10,732 nucleotides of DNA from Methylococcaceae bacterium. GTDB lineage: Bacteria > Pseudomonadota > Gammaproteobacteria > Methylococcales > Methylomonadaceae. Shown piece after piece: positions 1 to 6,950 of this stretch. How positions within the stretch are numbered: the first letter of the stretch is position 1; each line of letters starts with the position of its first letter. Where the stretch lies: assembly GCA_947506075.1 (NCBI GenBank), contig CANNNN010000063.1, positions 1 through 10,732 on the forward strand, given 5' to 3'. A program made the translations under genes and the position numbers. The notes beneath the pieces were generated by a model, which did not search any database, was not told where the DNA came from, and saw nothing but the letters and a program-made list of their open reading frames with translations.

Positions 1-11
1 TGCTTTTTCTT

Positions 12-66
12 CTTCTGTCAAAATAAGTCTTATTCGTTTTGCTTTGTTTTGCTTATTTTACAGAAG
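12..66. repeat. Near-perfect inverted repeat, 15-bp arms
   Basis: The left arm CTTCTGTCAAAATAAG (12-27) is the reverse complement of the right arm CTTATTTTACAGAAG (52-66) except for one extra C at 19. The arms are separated by 24 T-rich bases that contain a repeated TTTTGCTT motif. Inside the left part, AATAAG-T-CTTATT (22-34) forms a second, competing palindrome. No T-run follows on either strand, so it is not an ordinary intrinsic terminator. It begins about 20 bases past the stop codon of the truncated - strand frame at 87-266. It could be the remnant of a small mobile element or a decayed hairpin. No target-site duplication was recognised. Confidence 0.6.
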
Positions 67-86
67 TAGGATATTTGAATATAGTG

Positions 87-266
87 TCACGAACTTCCGG
101 TTTGTTGTACTAGTTCGGCAGCTGCTTTGCGTTTATCAATATCCTCCTTATTCAGTGAGTTCAAATACTGACATAAGCTGTAACTGATTTGCCGGGGTTG
201 GAACTCCGAGCACATCAGTTCATCATAAGCAATTTCGGTATTGTAGTTTTCCCAGATTGATTTCAT
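87..266 (-). pseudogene. N-terminal remnant of a circularly permuted ATP-grasp protein (59 aa)
   Basis: On the - strand an ATG at 266-264 opens 59 codons ending in TGA at 89-87. The product starts MKSIWENYNTEIAYDEL and contains ISYSLCQYLNSL followed by DIDKRKAAAEL. This resembles the start of stand-alone circularly permuted ATP-grasp proteins (COG2308 type), which open with a Y...YDE motif, then L..L..L, then an (R/K)R..AA segment leading into G(I/V)(T/S)(F/Y).VYG. Here the frame stops just after QQTG, where that last motif would begin, so the catalytic core is absent. An in-frame stop lies at 275-273, just upstream of the ATG, and no clear Shine-Dalgarno is seen. It points away from the main cluster, which has its own full-length ATP-grasp gene at 7005-9566. 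I infer a 5' remnant of a second copy. A short functional protein is possible but less likely. The assignment rests on motif recall without an alignment. Confidence 0.5.
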
Positions 267-695
267 GGCATTTCATAAGGCTAAGTGATGTTATAAGAAA
301 TAAGCATGATTAATGCCATGTTTTATTTTTGCTAGGTAATAGCACGTGATTCTTATCGCTAATGAGGCTAGTTGCTTTAGCTATCTATTAAAGTATAGCG
401 GATCATCTGGCCAAGGCTTTTAAGCCAAGTAAAACTCGGTATTACAAAAAAAACAGGACTGTGGCAAAGATAAGTAAATAAAACTGTGCAACGCAGGCTT
501 AAACGCACTGTTATTGAGCGTGCCTGATATAACTTGGTGCAAAATGGGTTGGTAGATGACTGAAGCGTTTGATAAGTTACCTTATTAAGATAACACAACT
601 AACCCGCCGACTCGGTATATTCGGTCTCATTAGCAGGGTTTTCGTAACACACCGCAGAATAGTGATGATAAATTCATGCGCAGATATTACTTGGT
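267..695. other. AT-rich intergenic stretch without a recognisable gene
   Basis: Stops are frequent in all frames. The only sizeable open frame is on the - strand at 377-598 (73 codons), and its Ser/Thr/Leu-rich product matches no family I recognise. A few tiny + strand frames of about 10 codons occur, including ATG-started ones near 307 and 558, without ribosome sites. Small inverted repeats such as GGCTT/AAGCC at 415-426 have loops too short to form hairpins. The stretch should contain the promoter of the gene at 747, but no convincing -35/-10 pair was found. It could be decayed coding or mobile DNA, and I could not identify a parent. Confidence 0.5.
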
Positions 696-734
696 ATGGA
701 GTTTGCTTTACTAATTTTAAAGAATACCACTTGT

Positions 735-740
735 AGAGAA
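735..740 (+). promoter_or_regulatory. Ribosome binding site supporting the start at 747
   Basis: AGAGAA lies 6 bases upstream of the ATG at 747. The in-frame ATG at 696 has no purine-rich site in front of it, and the 17 residues it would add (MEFALLILKNTTCRELT) do not look like part of a VOC fold. The start at 747 is therefore preferred, although the site itself is only moderately strong. Confidence 0.45.
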
Positions 741-746
741 CTTACC

Positions 747-2003
747 ATGACCCGTACCAGTCCTTCTTTGTCTTTCCCTGTTCAGGGTGACAAAGAAAAC
801 TCATCATTCTTCAATGAATACCTGAGCATTCTTCTTGAAGAGCGCGATGCTCTGGGCTTAAGCGACATGATCCATGAAATCGATGCGATGATGCTGGCAG
901 TCGACCCCGGTAAAGCAATCGAATACATTAATGAACTCTGCCTGATGTCGCCGTATCATTATAGGTTCACATTGGAGAGTGAGTCGTATTGGACCCATGT
1001 ATTGCGCATTGATATGAATTCGCCTGATCTTCTGATCCGTGAAGTGAAGGATGAGACTATCAAGGGTATTTTTCGCAGCCTAAACGAGGTTTTTCCGATA
1101 GGCACAAGCAAGCCACACAGCCGCTATATCGGTGAAGTTTTACGGGTCAGTAATTTGCACGAAGTGAGCGTCTTGCAGCAGCACCGCGGCTTTCGGTTCT
1201 TTTCTCAGGATGATGTGCGCAAACTGGAACTCCCCGGCAACATGGCAATTGTCAAGCCTTCCCCGTACACTCATAACATTGTCGCCTATCTGGAGCGGGA
1301 ACCTGAAGCTCTGCGCATTTATGCGCTGGGCGTAAGCAGTATTCGCAGTGACGCACAGCAAGCGTGTGATCTAGCCAAACAACAACAGGCCGCCTTGGGT
1401 ATAGCCGAGCTGATTTTGCCGGTAGATCACTTGGCGACGCGTATTTACAGCCAAAACCGGGAAGTGGCAATTTTGGAATGGCTATCGCTATCCAGTTATT
1501 ATTACTGGGGTTCGTTTGATATACTCGACCGGAATTCATCGACCAATGTCACCAAGAGCATTCATTATTCGGATGAGCTGCGCAGTCCCGCCAAGGTGTT
1601 TACCGCCAATAACACGCCTTATTTTGTAAATCATTTAAAAATCTGCCCGTCTCCGACTGAAAATTTTGTGCGTAATTACGGGCCAAGATTACACCATATG
1701 GCGCTGGCCGTTAAAGATGGCGATCAGCAGGGCGTAGAAAACATTGAATTTGTGGTTGATGCGATCCGTGGACAAGGCAAAAGCTTTTTGCTGGACGTAG
1801 TGGGTTCCAAGGACGAAGGCTTGAAACAGATTTTTTCTAGCGCCTCCGAGCATAGCTCTCTGATTATCGAGTATGTGCAGCGCTTTGGCGGTTTTCAGGG
1901 ATTTTTCACCAAAGACAATGTCGCCCAACTTACTCACGCGGCAGGTATTGAAGAAACCTTGCTGCTGATGCAGACCCAAGCGCAGGAAACCATGCAAGTA
2001 TAG
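747..2003 (+). CDS. Divergent 4-hydroxyphenylpyruvate dioxygenase-like VOC protein
   Basis: The product is 418 residues from the ATG at 747. An in-frame ATG at 696 would add 17 residues but lacks a ribosome site. The C-terminal half has the pattern of 4-hydroxyphenylpyruvate dioxygenase (HPPD) and related two-module VOC proteins. His228 (VDHLA), His317 (LHHMAL) and Glu375 (IIEYVQRFG) sit where that family places its 2-His-1-Glu Fe(II) site, and the ending EYVQRFGGFQGFF...NVAQL resembles the HPPD C-terminus. The N-terminal half is hard to recognise. Only a segment around residues 190-215 (ALGVSSIRSDAQQA) looks like the end of a degenerate first VOC module. Family hallmarks around the substrate pocket differ: the usual INEP-like stretch reads YFVNHL, and the GpG(I/V)QHIAL stretch reads YGPRLHHMAL. 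A metal-dependent dioxygenase acting on something other than 4-hydroxyphenylpyruvate is therefore plausible, but the substrate is unknown. No signal peptide or membrane segment is seen. The next gene starts 133 bases downstream in the same direction with no clear terminator between, so co-transcription is possible. Confidence 0.75.
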   Translation: MTRTSPSLSFPVQGDKENSSFFNEYLSILLEERDALGLSDMIHEIDAMMLAVDPGKAIEYINELCLMSPYHYRFTLESESYWTHVLRIDMNSPDLLIREVKDETIKGIFRSLNEVFPIGTSKPHSRYIGEVLRVSNLHEVSVLQQHRGFRFFSQDDVRKLELPGNMAIVKPSPYTHNIVAYLEREPEALRIYALGVSSIRSDAQQACDLAKQQQAALGIAELILPVDHLATRIYSQNREVAILEWLSLSSYYYWGSFDILDRNSSTNVTKSIHYSDELRSPAKVFTANNTPYFVNHLKICPSPTENFVRNYGPRLHHMALAVKDGDQQGVENIEFVVDAIRGQGKSFLLDVVGSKDEGLKQIFSSASEHSSLIIEYVQRFGGFQGFFTKDNVAQLTHAAGIEETLLLMQTQAQETMQV

Positions 2004-2063
2004 AAACTGCTTAGCAGATGGTTTCATGGAAACACGGATTTAGTCGTATTTTATGTTCTTTTT

Positions 2064-2081
2064 ATCAGCGTCATCTGCGTT
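2064..2081 (+). repeat. Degenerate 9-nt tandem repeat in the leader of the DUF2126 gene
   Basis: ATCAGCGTC followed directly by ATCTGCGTT gives two 9-base units identical at 7 positions. They lie 55 bases before the start codon at 2137. Just upstream, GAAACACGGATTT (2029-2041) has the look of other short intergenic phrases I have seen in many bacterial genomes. The function is unknown. Confidence 0.5.
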
Positions 2082-2136
2082 CTCTTTCTTGATTAAAATT
2101 TTGTAACGATTATTACTTTGGCAATAGGAAAACATC

Positions 2137-5100
2137 ATGACCATTCGGGTGGCTATCCGTCACAAAACCGTTTATAACTTCGATAGATCGGTGTCTCTAT
2201 CGCCCCATGTGTTCCGACTGCGTCCGGCGGTGCACAGTCGCACGCCGATCAAGGGCTATAGCTTGCGCATAGAGCCTGAAAATCACTTTATCAACTGGCA
2301 ACAGGACCCGTTCGGCAATCTGCTGGCGCGGGTGGTGTTTCCGGAAAAATGCACTCGACTTAGCGTAGAAGTTGAAGTTTTGGCCGATATGACGGTCATC
2401 AATCCCTTTGATTTCTTCGTCGAAGAGTATGCGGAAAACTACCCGTTTAACTACGATGTGCTGTTGCAAAAAGAATTGCAGCCCTATCTTGAAATCACCG
2501 AGCAGGGGCCGTTACTGAAAAAGTGGTTGGCTGATTTTGATATAGGCACACGCAGCATCAATGACTTTCTGGTCGAGGTCAACCGCAAGGTTTTCCAGAC
2601 TTTGGGCTACAACATACGCATGGAAGTGGGCATACAAAGCTGTGAAGACTCACTGTCTAAGCTGAGCGGCTCGTGCCGGGATTCGGCCTGGCTGCTGGTA
2701 CAAATACTCAGGCATTTAGGGCTGGCGGCGCGCTTTGTGTCCGGTTATCTGGTGCAGCTGACCTCCGATATTAAATCGCTGGATGGGCCGTCAGGTCCTG
2801 AGCAGGATTTCACCGACCTGCATGCCTGGACCGAAGTCTATATCCCCGGCGCCGGCTGGATAGGACTCGACCCGACCTCCGGCTTATTGGCCGGGGAAGG
2901 CCATATTCCGCTGGCCTGTACGCCTGATCCTGCCAGCGCCGCACCGGTTACCGGCGGTACCGATACCTGTGAAGTCGAATTCGAATTTAGCAACACGGTA
3001 GACCGCTTGCACGAAGACCCGCGCGTCACCAAGCCGTATACCGCTGAACAGTGGTACAGCATAGACGCGCTAGGTCAGCAGGTTGATCGGCAGTTGCTGG
3101 AAGATGATGTGCGTTTGACGATGGGCGGTGAACCTACCTTTGTGTCAATTGACGACATGGAAGGCGCGGAATGGAATGTCGATGCCGATGGCCTGCATAA
3201 ACGCGAACGGGCTCAGGAACTGACCAAGCGCTTGCGTGACGTGTTTGCGCAAGGTGCGATGCTGCATTACGGCCAGGGCAAATGGTATCCGGGCGAACCC
3301 TTGCCGCGCTGGCAATATGGGATTTTCTGGCGCAAGGACAACACACCGGTTTGGCGCAATCCCGCCTTACTGGCCGATATTACCCGGGATTACGGTCATA
3401 CGGCTGAACAGGCCGAAGCTGTTATCACCCAATTAACCTTGCGCTTAGGTCTGCAGCCACGCTATATCAAGACCGCTTTTGAAGACAGTTTTTACCATCT
3501 GTGGCAGGAAGGCACGCTGCCGGACAATATCGATCCGTCACTTAGTAATCTGAAAGACTCGCTGGAACGCCAGACCTTGACGCAAAGACTGGATGCCGAT
3601 TTAGGAAAGCCCGCCGGCTTCACCTTGCCGCTCAAATGGGACTGGGTCAAGCAGCACTGGCACAGTGGGCCTTGGGATTTTCGCCGGGGGCAGATGTTTC
3701 TGATTCCCGGCAATTCGCCGATGGGCATGCGTATGCCCTTGGACAGCCTGCCCTGGGTTGCCCCTGACCAGCGCGATACCCAGGAAGAACAAAGCCTGTT
3801 CGAACCGTTGCCAGAGCTGGGCGATTATTACGGCGAAGTGATGCGCCGCTACAGTCATATCGAGAAGAAACTTAAAGCTCATCCCGAGCTCACCGAACAG
3901 GATGCCGGCGACGATAAGACCATCCAGGTTGAAGTGCCGCATACCGCTGTGTGTGTGGAAGCCCGCAACGGCCGGGTGCATATTTTCCTGCCGCCGCTAA
4001 CTTCACTTGAACACTATCTGGATGTGATCGCGGCGGTAGAAGCCACAGCAGAAAACCTGTCACTACCGGTGGTGCTCGAAGGTTACGAACCGCCGCGCGA
4101 TTACCGCATAGAGCGTTTGATGGTCACGCCTGATCCCGGTGTGATCGAAGTTAATATACATCCGTCGAAAACCTGGCAGGAGCTGGTCGACAAAACCACG
4201 ATACTCTATGAGCAGGCGCGCCAGGTCAGGCTGGGCACAGAAAAATTCATGCTCGATGGCCGCCATACTGGCACCGGCGGCGGCAACCATATCACGATGG
4301 GCGCGGAGACACCTATCGACAGTCCGCTGTTGCGCCGTCCCGACTTGTTGCGCAGTCTGCTGACCTATTGGCAGCATCATCCGGGTTTATCCTATCTGTT
4401 TTCCGGCATGTTCATCGGCCCGACCAGCCAGGCGCCTCGCGTAGACGAAGGCCGGGACGAGAAACTCTATGAACTGGAAATTGCCTTTCAGCAAGTTCCT
4501 GAAGGTGAAGTGCCTGCGCCCTGGCTGGTGGATCGCTTGCTGCGGCATTTGCTGACCGACATTACTGGCAACACCCACAGGTCCGAGTTCTGTATCGATA
4601 AGTTGTATTCTCCGGACAGTGCGACCGGACGCTTAGGGATTCTGGAATTGCGCGCTTTTGAAATGCCGCCGCATGCCCAGATGTCGCTGGTGCAAATTGT
4701 GTTATTGCGCTCGCTGATTGCCTGGTTCTGGCGTGAACCCTACAAACACGATTTGATCCGCTGGGGCACCCAGTTGCATGACAAATTCATGTTGCCGCAC
4801 TTTGTCCATGAAGACATGAAGCAGGTCAGTCAGGATTTACAACGGGCCGGCTACGGTTTTGATCTGGCTTGGCTGGCACCGTTTTTTGAATTTCGTTTCC
4901 CCCGTTACGGCAACACTTTTGTAGACGGCATCGATCTGGAGCTGCGTTTCGCTATTGAGCCCTGGCATGTGTTGGGCGAAGAAGTCAGCAGTACTGGCAC
5001 TGCGCGTTATGTGGATTCCTCGGTCGAGCGGGCACAGATAAAAGTAAGCGGTTTTACCGAAGGCCGTTATGTAGTGACCTGTAATGGACGGCGCTTGCCG

Positions 5101-5475
5101 TTACGTAACACCGGACGACAGGGCGAATATGTGGCCGGTGTGCGTTACCGGGCCTGGCAGCCGCCTTCCGCGTTGCATCCGACCATCGCTCCGCATGTGC
5201 CGCTAGTAATTGATATAATTGATACCTGGAACGGGCATTCGGTAGGTGGCTGCCTGTATCATGTCGCCCATCCCGGTGGTCGCAGTTATGATGCGTTCCC
5301 GGTCAACAGCTATGAGGCCGAGGCCAGACGCGTGAATCGCTTCTGGGATTTCGGACATACGCCCGGTGAGCTGGCGAGTCCGTCTCATTCTGCTCCAAGG
5401 CCGATGGCGCCGCCGCTAGAGGAGTTGAGCCGCGAATATCCGTTTACCCTGGATTTGCGGCACAGAAGCGGGTAA
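2137..5475 (+). CDS. Transglutaminase-like protein fused to a DUF2126 predicted amidoligase
   Basis: The product has 1112 residues, the usual size for this architecture (COG4196 type). ATG 2137 is preceded by AGGAA at 2126-2130 with 6-base spacing. Residues 1-90 form the bacterial transglutaminase N-terminal domain (MTIRVAIRHKTVYNF..., DPFGN). Residues about 140-250 form the transglutaminase core, with the expected catalytic triad visible as Cys180 (GSCRDSAW), His229 (LHAWTEVY) and Asp245 (GLDPTSG). DUF2126 begins near residue 325 (LTMGGEPTFVS) and runs almost to the end. Strongly family-like motifs include GYEPPRDYR (649-657), IEVNIHP (670-676), GTGGGNHITMG (712-722), HRSEF (814-818) and LELRAFEMPPH (836-846). 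DUF2126 has been predicted to be an amidoligase with a glutamine-synthetase-like fold, so these Glu, Asn, His and Arg residues are candidates for Mg-ATP and substrate binding (inference). No signal peptide is seen, so a cytoplasmic location is likely. It probably works with the ATP-grasp/alpha-E fusion (7005) and second transglutaminase (9563) in making or attaching a peptide. The product is unknown. A stand-alone peptidase role for the transglutaminase part is an alternative. Confidence 0.92.
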   Translation: MTIRVAIRHKTVYNFDRSVSLSPHVFRLRPAVHSRTPIKGYSLRIEPENHFINWQQDPFGNLLARVVFPEKCTRLSVEVEVLADMTVINPFDFFVEEYAENYPFNYDVLLQKELQPYLEITEQGPLLKKWLADFDIGTRSINDFLVEVNRKVFQTLGYNIRMEVGIQSCEDSLSKLSGSCRDSAWLLVQILRHLGLAARFVSGYLVQLTSDIKSLDGPSGPEQDFTDLHAWTEVYIPGAGWIGLDPTSGLLAGEGHIPLACTPDPASAAPVTGGTDTCEVEFEFSNTVDRLHEDPRVTKPYTAEQWYSIDALGQQVDRQLLEDDVRLTMGGEPTFVSIDDMEGAEWNVDADGLHKRERAQELTKRLRDVFAQGAMLHYGQGKWYPGEPLPRWQYGIFWRKDNTPVWRNPALLADITRDYGHTAEQAEAVITQLTLRLGLQPRYIKTAFEDSFYHLWQEGTLPDNIDPSLSNLKDSLERQTLTQRLDADLGKPAGFTLPLKWDWVKQHWHSGPWDFRRGQMFLIPGNSPMGMRMPLDSLPWVAPDQRDTQEEQSLFEPLPELGDYYGEVMRRYSHIEKKLKAHPELTEQDAGDDKTIQVEVPHTAVCVEARNGRVHIFLPPLTSLEHYLDVIAAVEATAENLSLPVVLEGYEPPRDYRIERLMVTPDPGVIEVNIHPSKTWQELVDKTTILYEQARQVRLGTEKFMLDGRHTGTGGGNHITMGAETPIDSPLLRRPDLLRSLLTYWQHHPGLSYLFSGMFIGPTSQAPRVDEGRDEKLYELEIAFQQVPEGEVPAPWLVDRLLRHLLTDITGNTHRSEFCIDKLYSPDSATGRLGILELRAFEMPPHAQMSLVQIVLLRSLIAWFWREPYKHDLIRWGTQLHDKFMLPHFVHEDMKQVSQDLQRAGYGFDLAWLAPFFEFRFPRYGNTFVDGIDLELRFAIEPWHVLGEEVSSTGTARYVDSSVERAQIKVSGFTEGRYVVTCNGRRLPLRNTGRQGEYVAGVRYRAWQPPSALHPTIAPHVPLVIDIIDTWNGHSVGGCLYHVAHPGGRSYDAFPVNSYEAEARRVNRFWDFGHTPGELASPSHSAPRPMAPPLEELSREYPFTLDLRHRSG

Positions 5476-5480
5476 TCGCT

Positions 5481-5532
5481 AAGGGTACGCATAACGTACC
5501 CTTGAATGCTTAAGGTACGGGTAGCGTACCCT
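5481..5532. repeat. Two tandem GGGTACG/CGTACCC palindromes overlapping the citrate synthase promoter
   Basis: The first palindrome has perfect 9-bp arms, AAGGGTACG (5481-5489) and CGTACCCTT (5495-5503), around a 5-base loop. The second has 6-bp arms, GGTACG (5514-5519) and CGTACC (5525-5530), also with a 5-base loop. Their CGTACCCT right arms start exactly 30 bases apart, close to three helical turns, so both could present the same face of DNA to a protein. The second can alternatively pair as GGGTA (5519-5523) with TACCC (5527-5531). No T-run follows, so this is not an obvious intrinsic terminator. It is either a REP-like dispersed element or a paired operator. Confidence 0.75.
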
Positions 5533-5533
5533 A

Positions 5534-5539
5534 TATAAT
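5534..5539 (+). promoter_or_regulatory. Candidate -10 element for citrate synthase
   Basis: A perfect TATAAT starts 2 bases after the second palindrome ends. The best -35 candidates are poor: TTAAGG at 5510-5515 with an 18-base spacer, or TTGAAT at 5502-5507 with an overlong 26-base spacer. The predicted transcript would start near 5546, leaving a leader of about 15 bases that barely includes the ribosome site GGAG (5547-5550). The promoter call is therefore tentative. Confidence 0.4.
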
Positions 5540-5560
5540 CCGCTTTGGAGATTGATATAA

Positions 5561-6865
5561 ATGACCGATAAATTAAAGCAGTTAGCCCCAGCGGTCTTGA
5601 CGCTGGATAACAAGAGTTACGAATTACCTACGATGGTGGGTATTGAGGGCGAAAAAGCCATCGATATTTCCAAATTGCGCAGTCAAAGCAGTTATGTAAC
5701 GCTGGACGAAGGCTATGGCAATACCGCCAGTTGCGAATCGGCGATTACCTATATTGACGGTGAAAAAGGCATATTGCGTTATCGCGGTTATCCGATCGAG
5801 GAATTGGCCGAACATTCGCGTTTTGTCGAAGTGGCCTATCTACTGTTAAATGGCGAACTGCCTAACAGTCAGCAATTAGAGGCGTTTTCGACCAATCTGA
5901 ATCAGTCCTCGATTATCCACGAAGACATGCATCATTTTTTTAACGGTTTCCCGCGCGGCTCCCATCCGATGGGCATTTTAGCGACTATGGTCGCGTCCTT
6001 ATCGACGTTTTATCCGGTTCCCGATCGGCTCGATAGGGTGACTGAAGAGCAGATTGTGATCAAATTGATCTCTCAGGTGCGCACTATAGCGGCATTTTCG
6101 TACAAGAAATCGATAGGCGAGCCGCTGGTTTACCCGTCGCATAAGCTTAAATATGTGCGCAACTTTTTGAACATGATGTTTGCATCGCCGGTGCGTGATT
6201 ACCAGTTGGATGACGATATAGTCAGAGCCATCGATATGTTTCTGATACTGCATGCCGACCATGAGCAAAATTGCAGTACCTCGTCGGTGCGTACCGCCGG
6301 CTCCAGCATGGCGAACGTCTATGCAGTCGCTTCTTCCGGGATTTCTGCGTTGTGGGGGCCGCGCCACGGCGGGGCTAATCAGCAAGTCATACAGATGTTG
6401 GAGCAAATTCATGCCGGCGGTGGCGATGGTACAGAATTTATCAATCAGGCCAAAGACAAAAATTCTACCAGTCGGCTGATGGGCTTTGGTCATCGTGTCT
6501 ATAAAAACTTCGATCCGCGCGCAACGGTTTTAAAGCAGCAATGTGACAAATTATTCGACAAGGCCGGAGTCAGTGATCCGTTGTTCGACATTGCCCGGAA
6601 ACTGGAAGAAATCGCCCTGAAAGACGACTATTTCATCTCCCGGAAACTGTATCCGAATGTCGATTTTTATTCCGGATTAATTCTTAGAGCTGCGGGCATA
6701 CCGACCGATATGTACACGGTTTTATTCGCGATAGGCCGTATGCCCGGTTGGCTGGCCCATTGGCGTGAAATGCTGCGTAGCGAGCCCGTGATTATCACCC
6801 GTCCTCGTCAGATCTATGTCGGCGAGCCGATGCGGCACTATCAGGGTATTGAACAGCGGTCTTGA
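5561..6865 (+). CDS. gltA: Citrate synthase
   Basis: This enzyme condenses oxaloacetate with acetyl-CoA to make citrate, the entry step of the TCA cycle, in the cytoplasm. The product is 434 residues, the normal size for the Gram-negative type of citrate synthase (hexameric, often NADH-inhibited). All three catalytic residues are visible: His269 in WGPRHGGAN, His311 in GFGHRVYKN and Asp368 in NVDFYSG. The oxaloacetate-binding His234 is in HADHEQN. The N-terminal beta-rich region (YVTLDEGYGNTASCESAIT) and the C-terminal GRMPGWLAHWREM are also typical. The Arg before the catalytic His is commonly Ala or Leu in relatives, a minor difference. ATG 5561 is preceded by GGAG at 5547-5550. The gene lies between members of a predicted peptide-ligase cluster. 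Gaps of 85 and 139 bases, each with its own promoter-like element, suggest a separate transcription unit. The call is secure. Whether citrate has any link to the cluster is unknown. Confidence 0.97.
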   Translation: MTDKLKQLAPAVLTLDNKSYELPTMVGIEGEKAIDISKLRSQSSYVTLDEGYGNTASCESAITYIDGEKGILRYRGYPIEELAEHSRFVEVAYLLLNGELPNSQQLEAFSTNLNQSSIIHEDMHHFFNGFPRGSHPMGILATMVASLSTFYPVPDRLDRVTEEQIVIKLISQVRTIAAFSYKKSIGEPLVYPSHKLKYVRNFLNMMFASPVRDYQLDDDIVRAIDMFLILHADHEQNCSTSSVRTAGSSMANVYAVASSGISALWGPRHGGANQQVIQMLEQIHAGGGDGTEFINQAKDKNSTSRLMGFGHRVYKNFDPRATVLKQQCDKLFDKAGVSDPLFDIARKLEEIALKDDYFISRKLYPNVDFYSGLILRAAGIPTDMYTVLFAIGRMPGWLAHWREMLRSEPVIITRPRQIYVGEPMRHYQGIEQRS

Positions 6866-6922
6866 TTGATGAGAGAGGAAGAAGCATTGATCTAAGAAAA
6901 ATATGGAAAATTGCCACGTACT

Positions 6923-6938
6923 GTAGGGCGCGGCCTAC
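6923..6938. repeat. Imperfect palindrome before the ATP-grasp/alpha-E gene
   Basis: GTAGG (6923-6927) pairs with CCTAC (6934-6938) around GCGCGG. A bulged alternative would extend the stem. It is followed by CT-TATAAT-type sequence (6939-6946) and eight T's (6946-6953). The T-run is 7 bases past the stem, so it is a poor fit to an intrinsic terminator for gltA, though weak termination is possible. Its position two bases before TATAAT mirrors the palindrome in front of citrate synthase. Confidence 0.45.
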
Positions 6939-6940
6939 TC

Positions 6941-6946
6941 TATAAT
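6941..6946 (+). promoter_or_regulatory. Candidate -10 element for the ATP-grasp/alpha-E and transglutaminase operon
   Basis: A perfect TATAAT lies 58 bases before the start codon at 7005. It would give a leader of about 50 bases that contains the TTTCGTG repeat and the ribosome site AAGGA (6994-6998). The nearest good -35 match, TTGCCA (6911-6916), is 24 bases away, too far for an ordinary sigma-70 promoter. The base composition is AT-rich here, so a chance match is possible. Confidence 0.35.
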
Positions 6947-6950
6947 TTTT

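Noticed and set aside
377..598. 73-codon - strand frame
   Set aside because: The product is low-complexity and Ser/Thr/Leu-rich, matches no recognised family, and I saw no convincing ribosome site.
440..600. Possible decayed insertion-sequence transposase
   Set aside because: All frames were read for IS1-like C-terminal motifs and none was convincing.
696..746. Upstream ATG at 696 as the start of the VOC gene
   Set aside because: It has no ribosome site, and the 17 added residues do not resemble the rest of the fold. The ATG at 747 has AGAGAA at 6-base spacing.
2089..2116. TTGATT-16-TATTAC promoter before the DUF2126 gene
   Set aside because: Both hexamers are weak matches, and the start would fall almost on the ribosome site. 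This is common by chance in AT-rich leaders.
5999..6493. 164-codon - strand frame within citrate synthase
   Set aside because: It lies entirely inside a clear citrate synthase gene with intact catalytic motifs and has no recognisable domain. It is a frame shadow.
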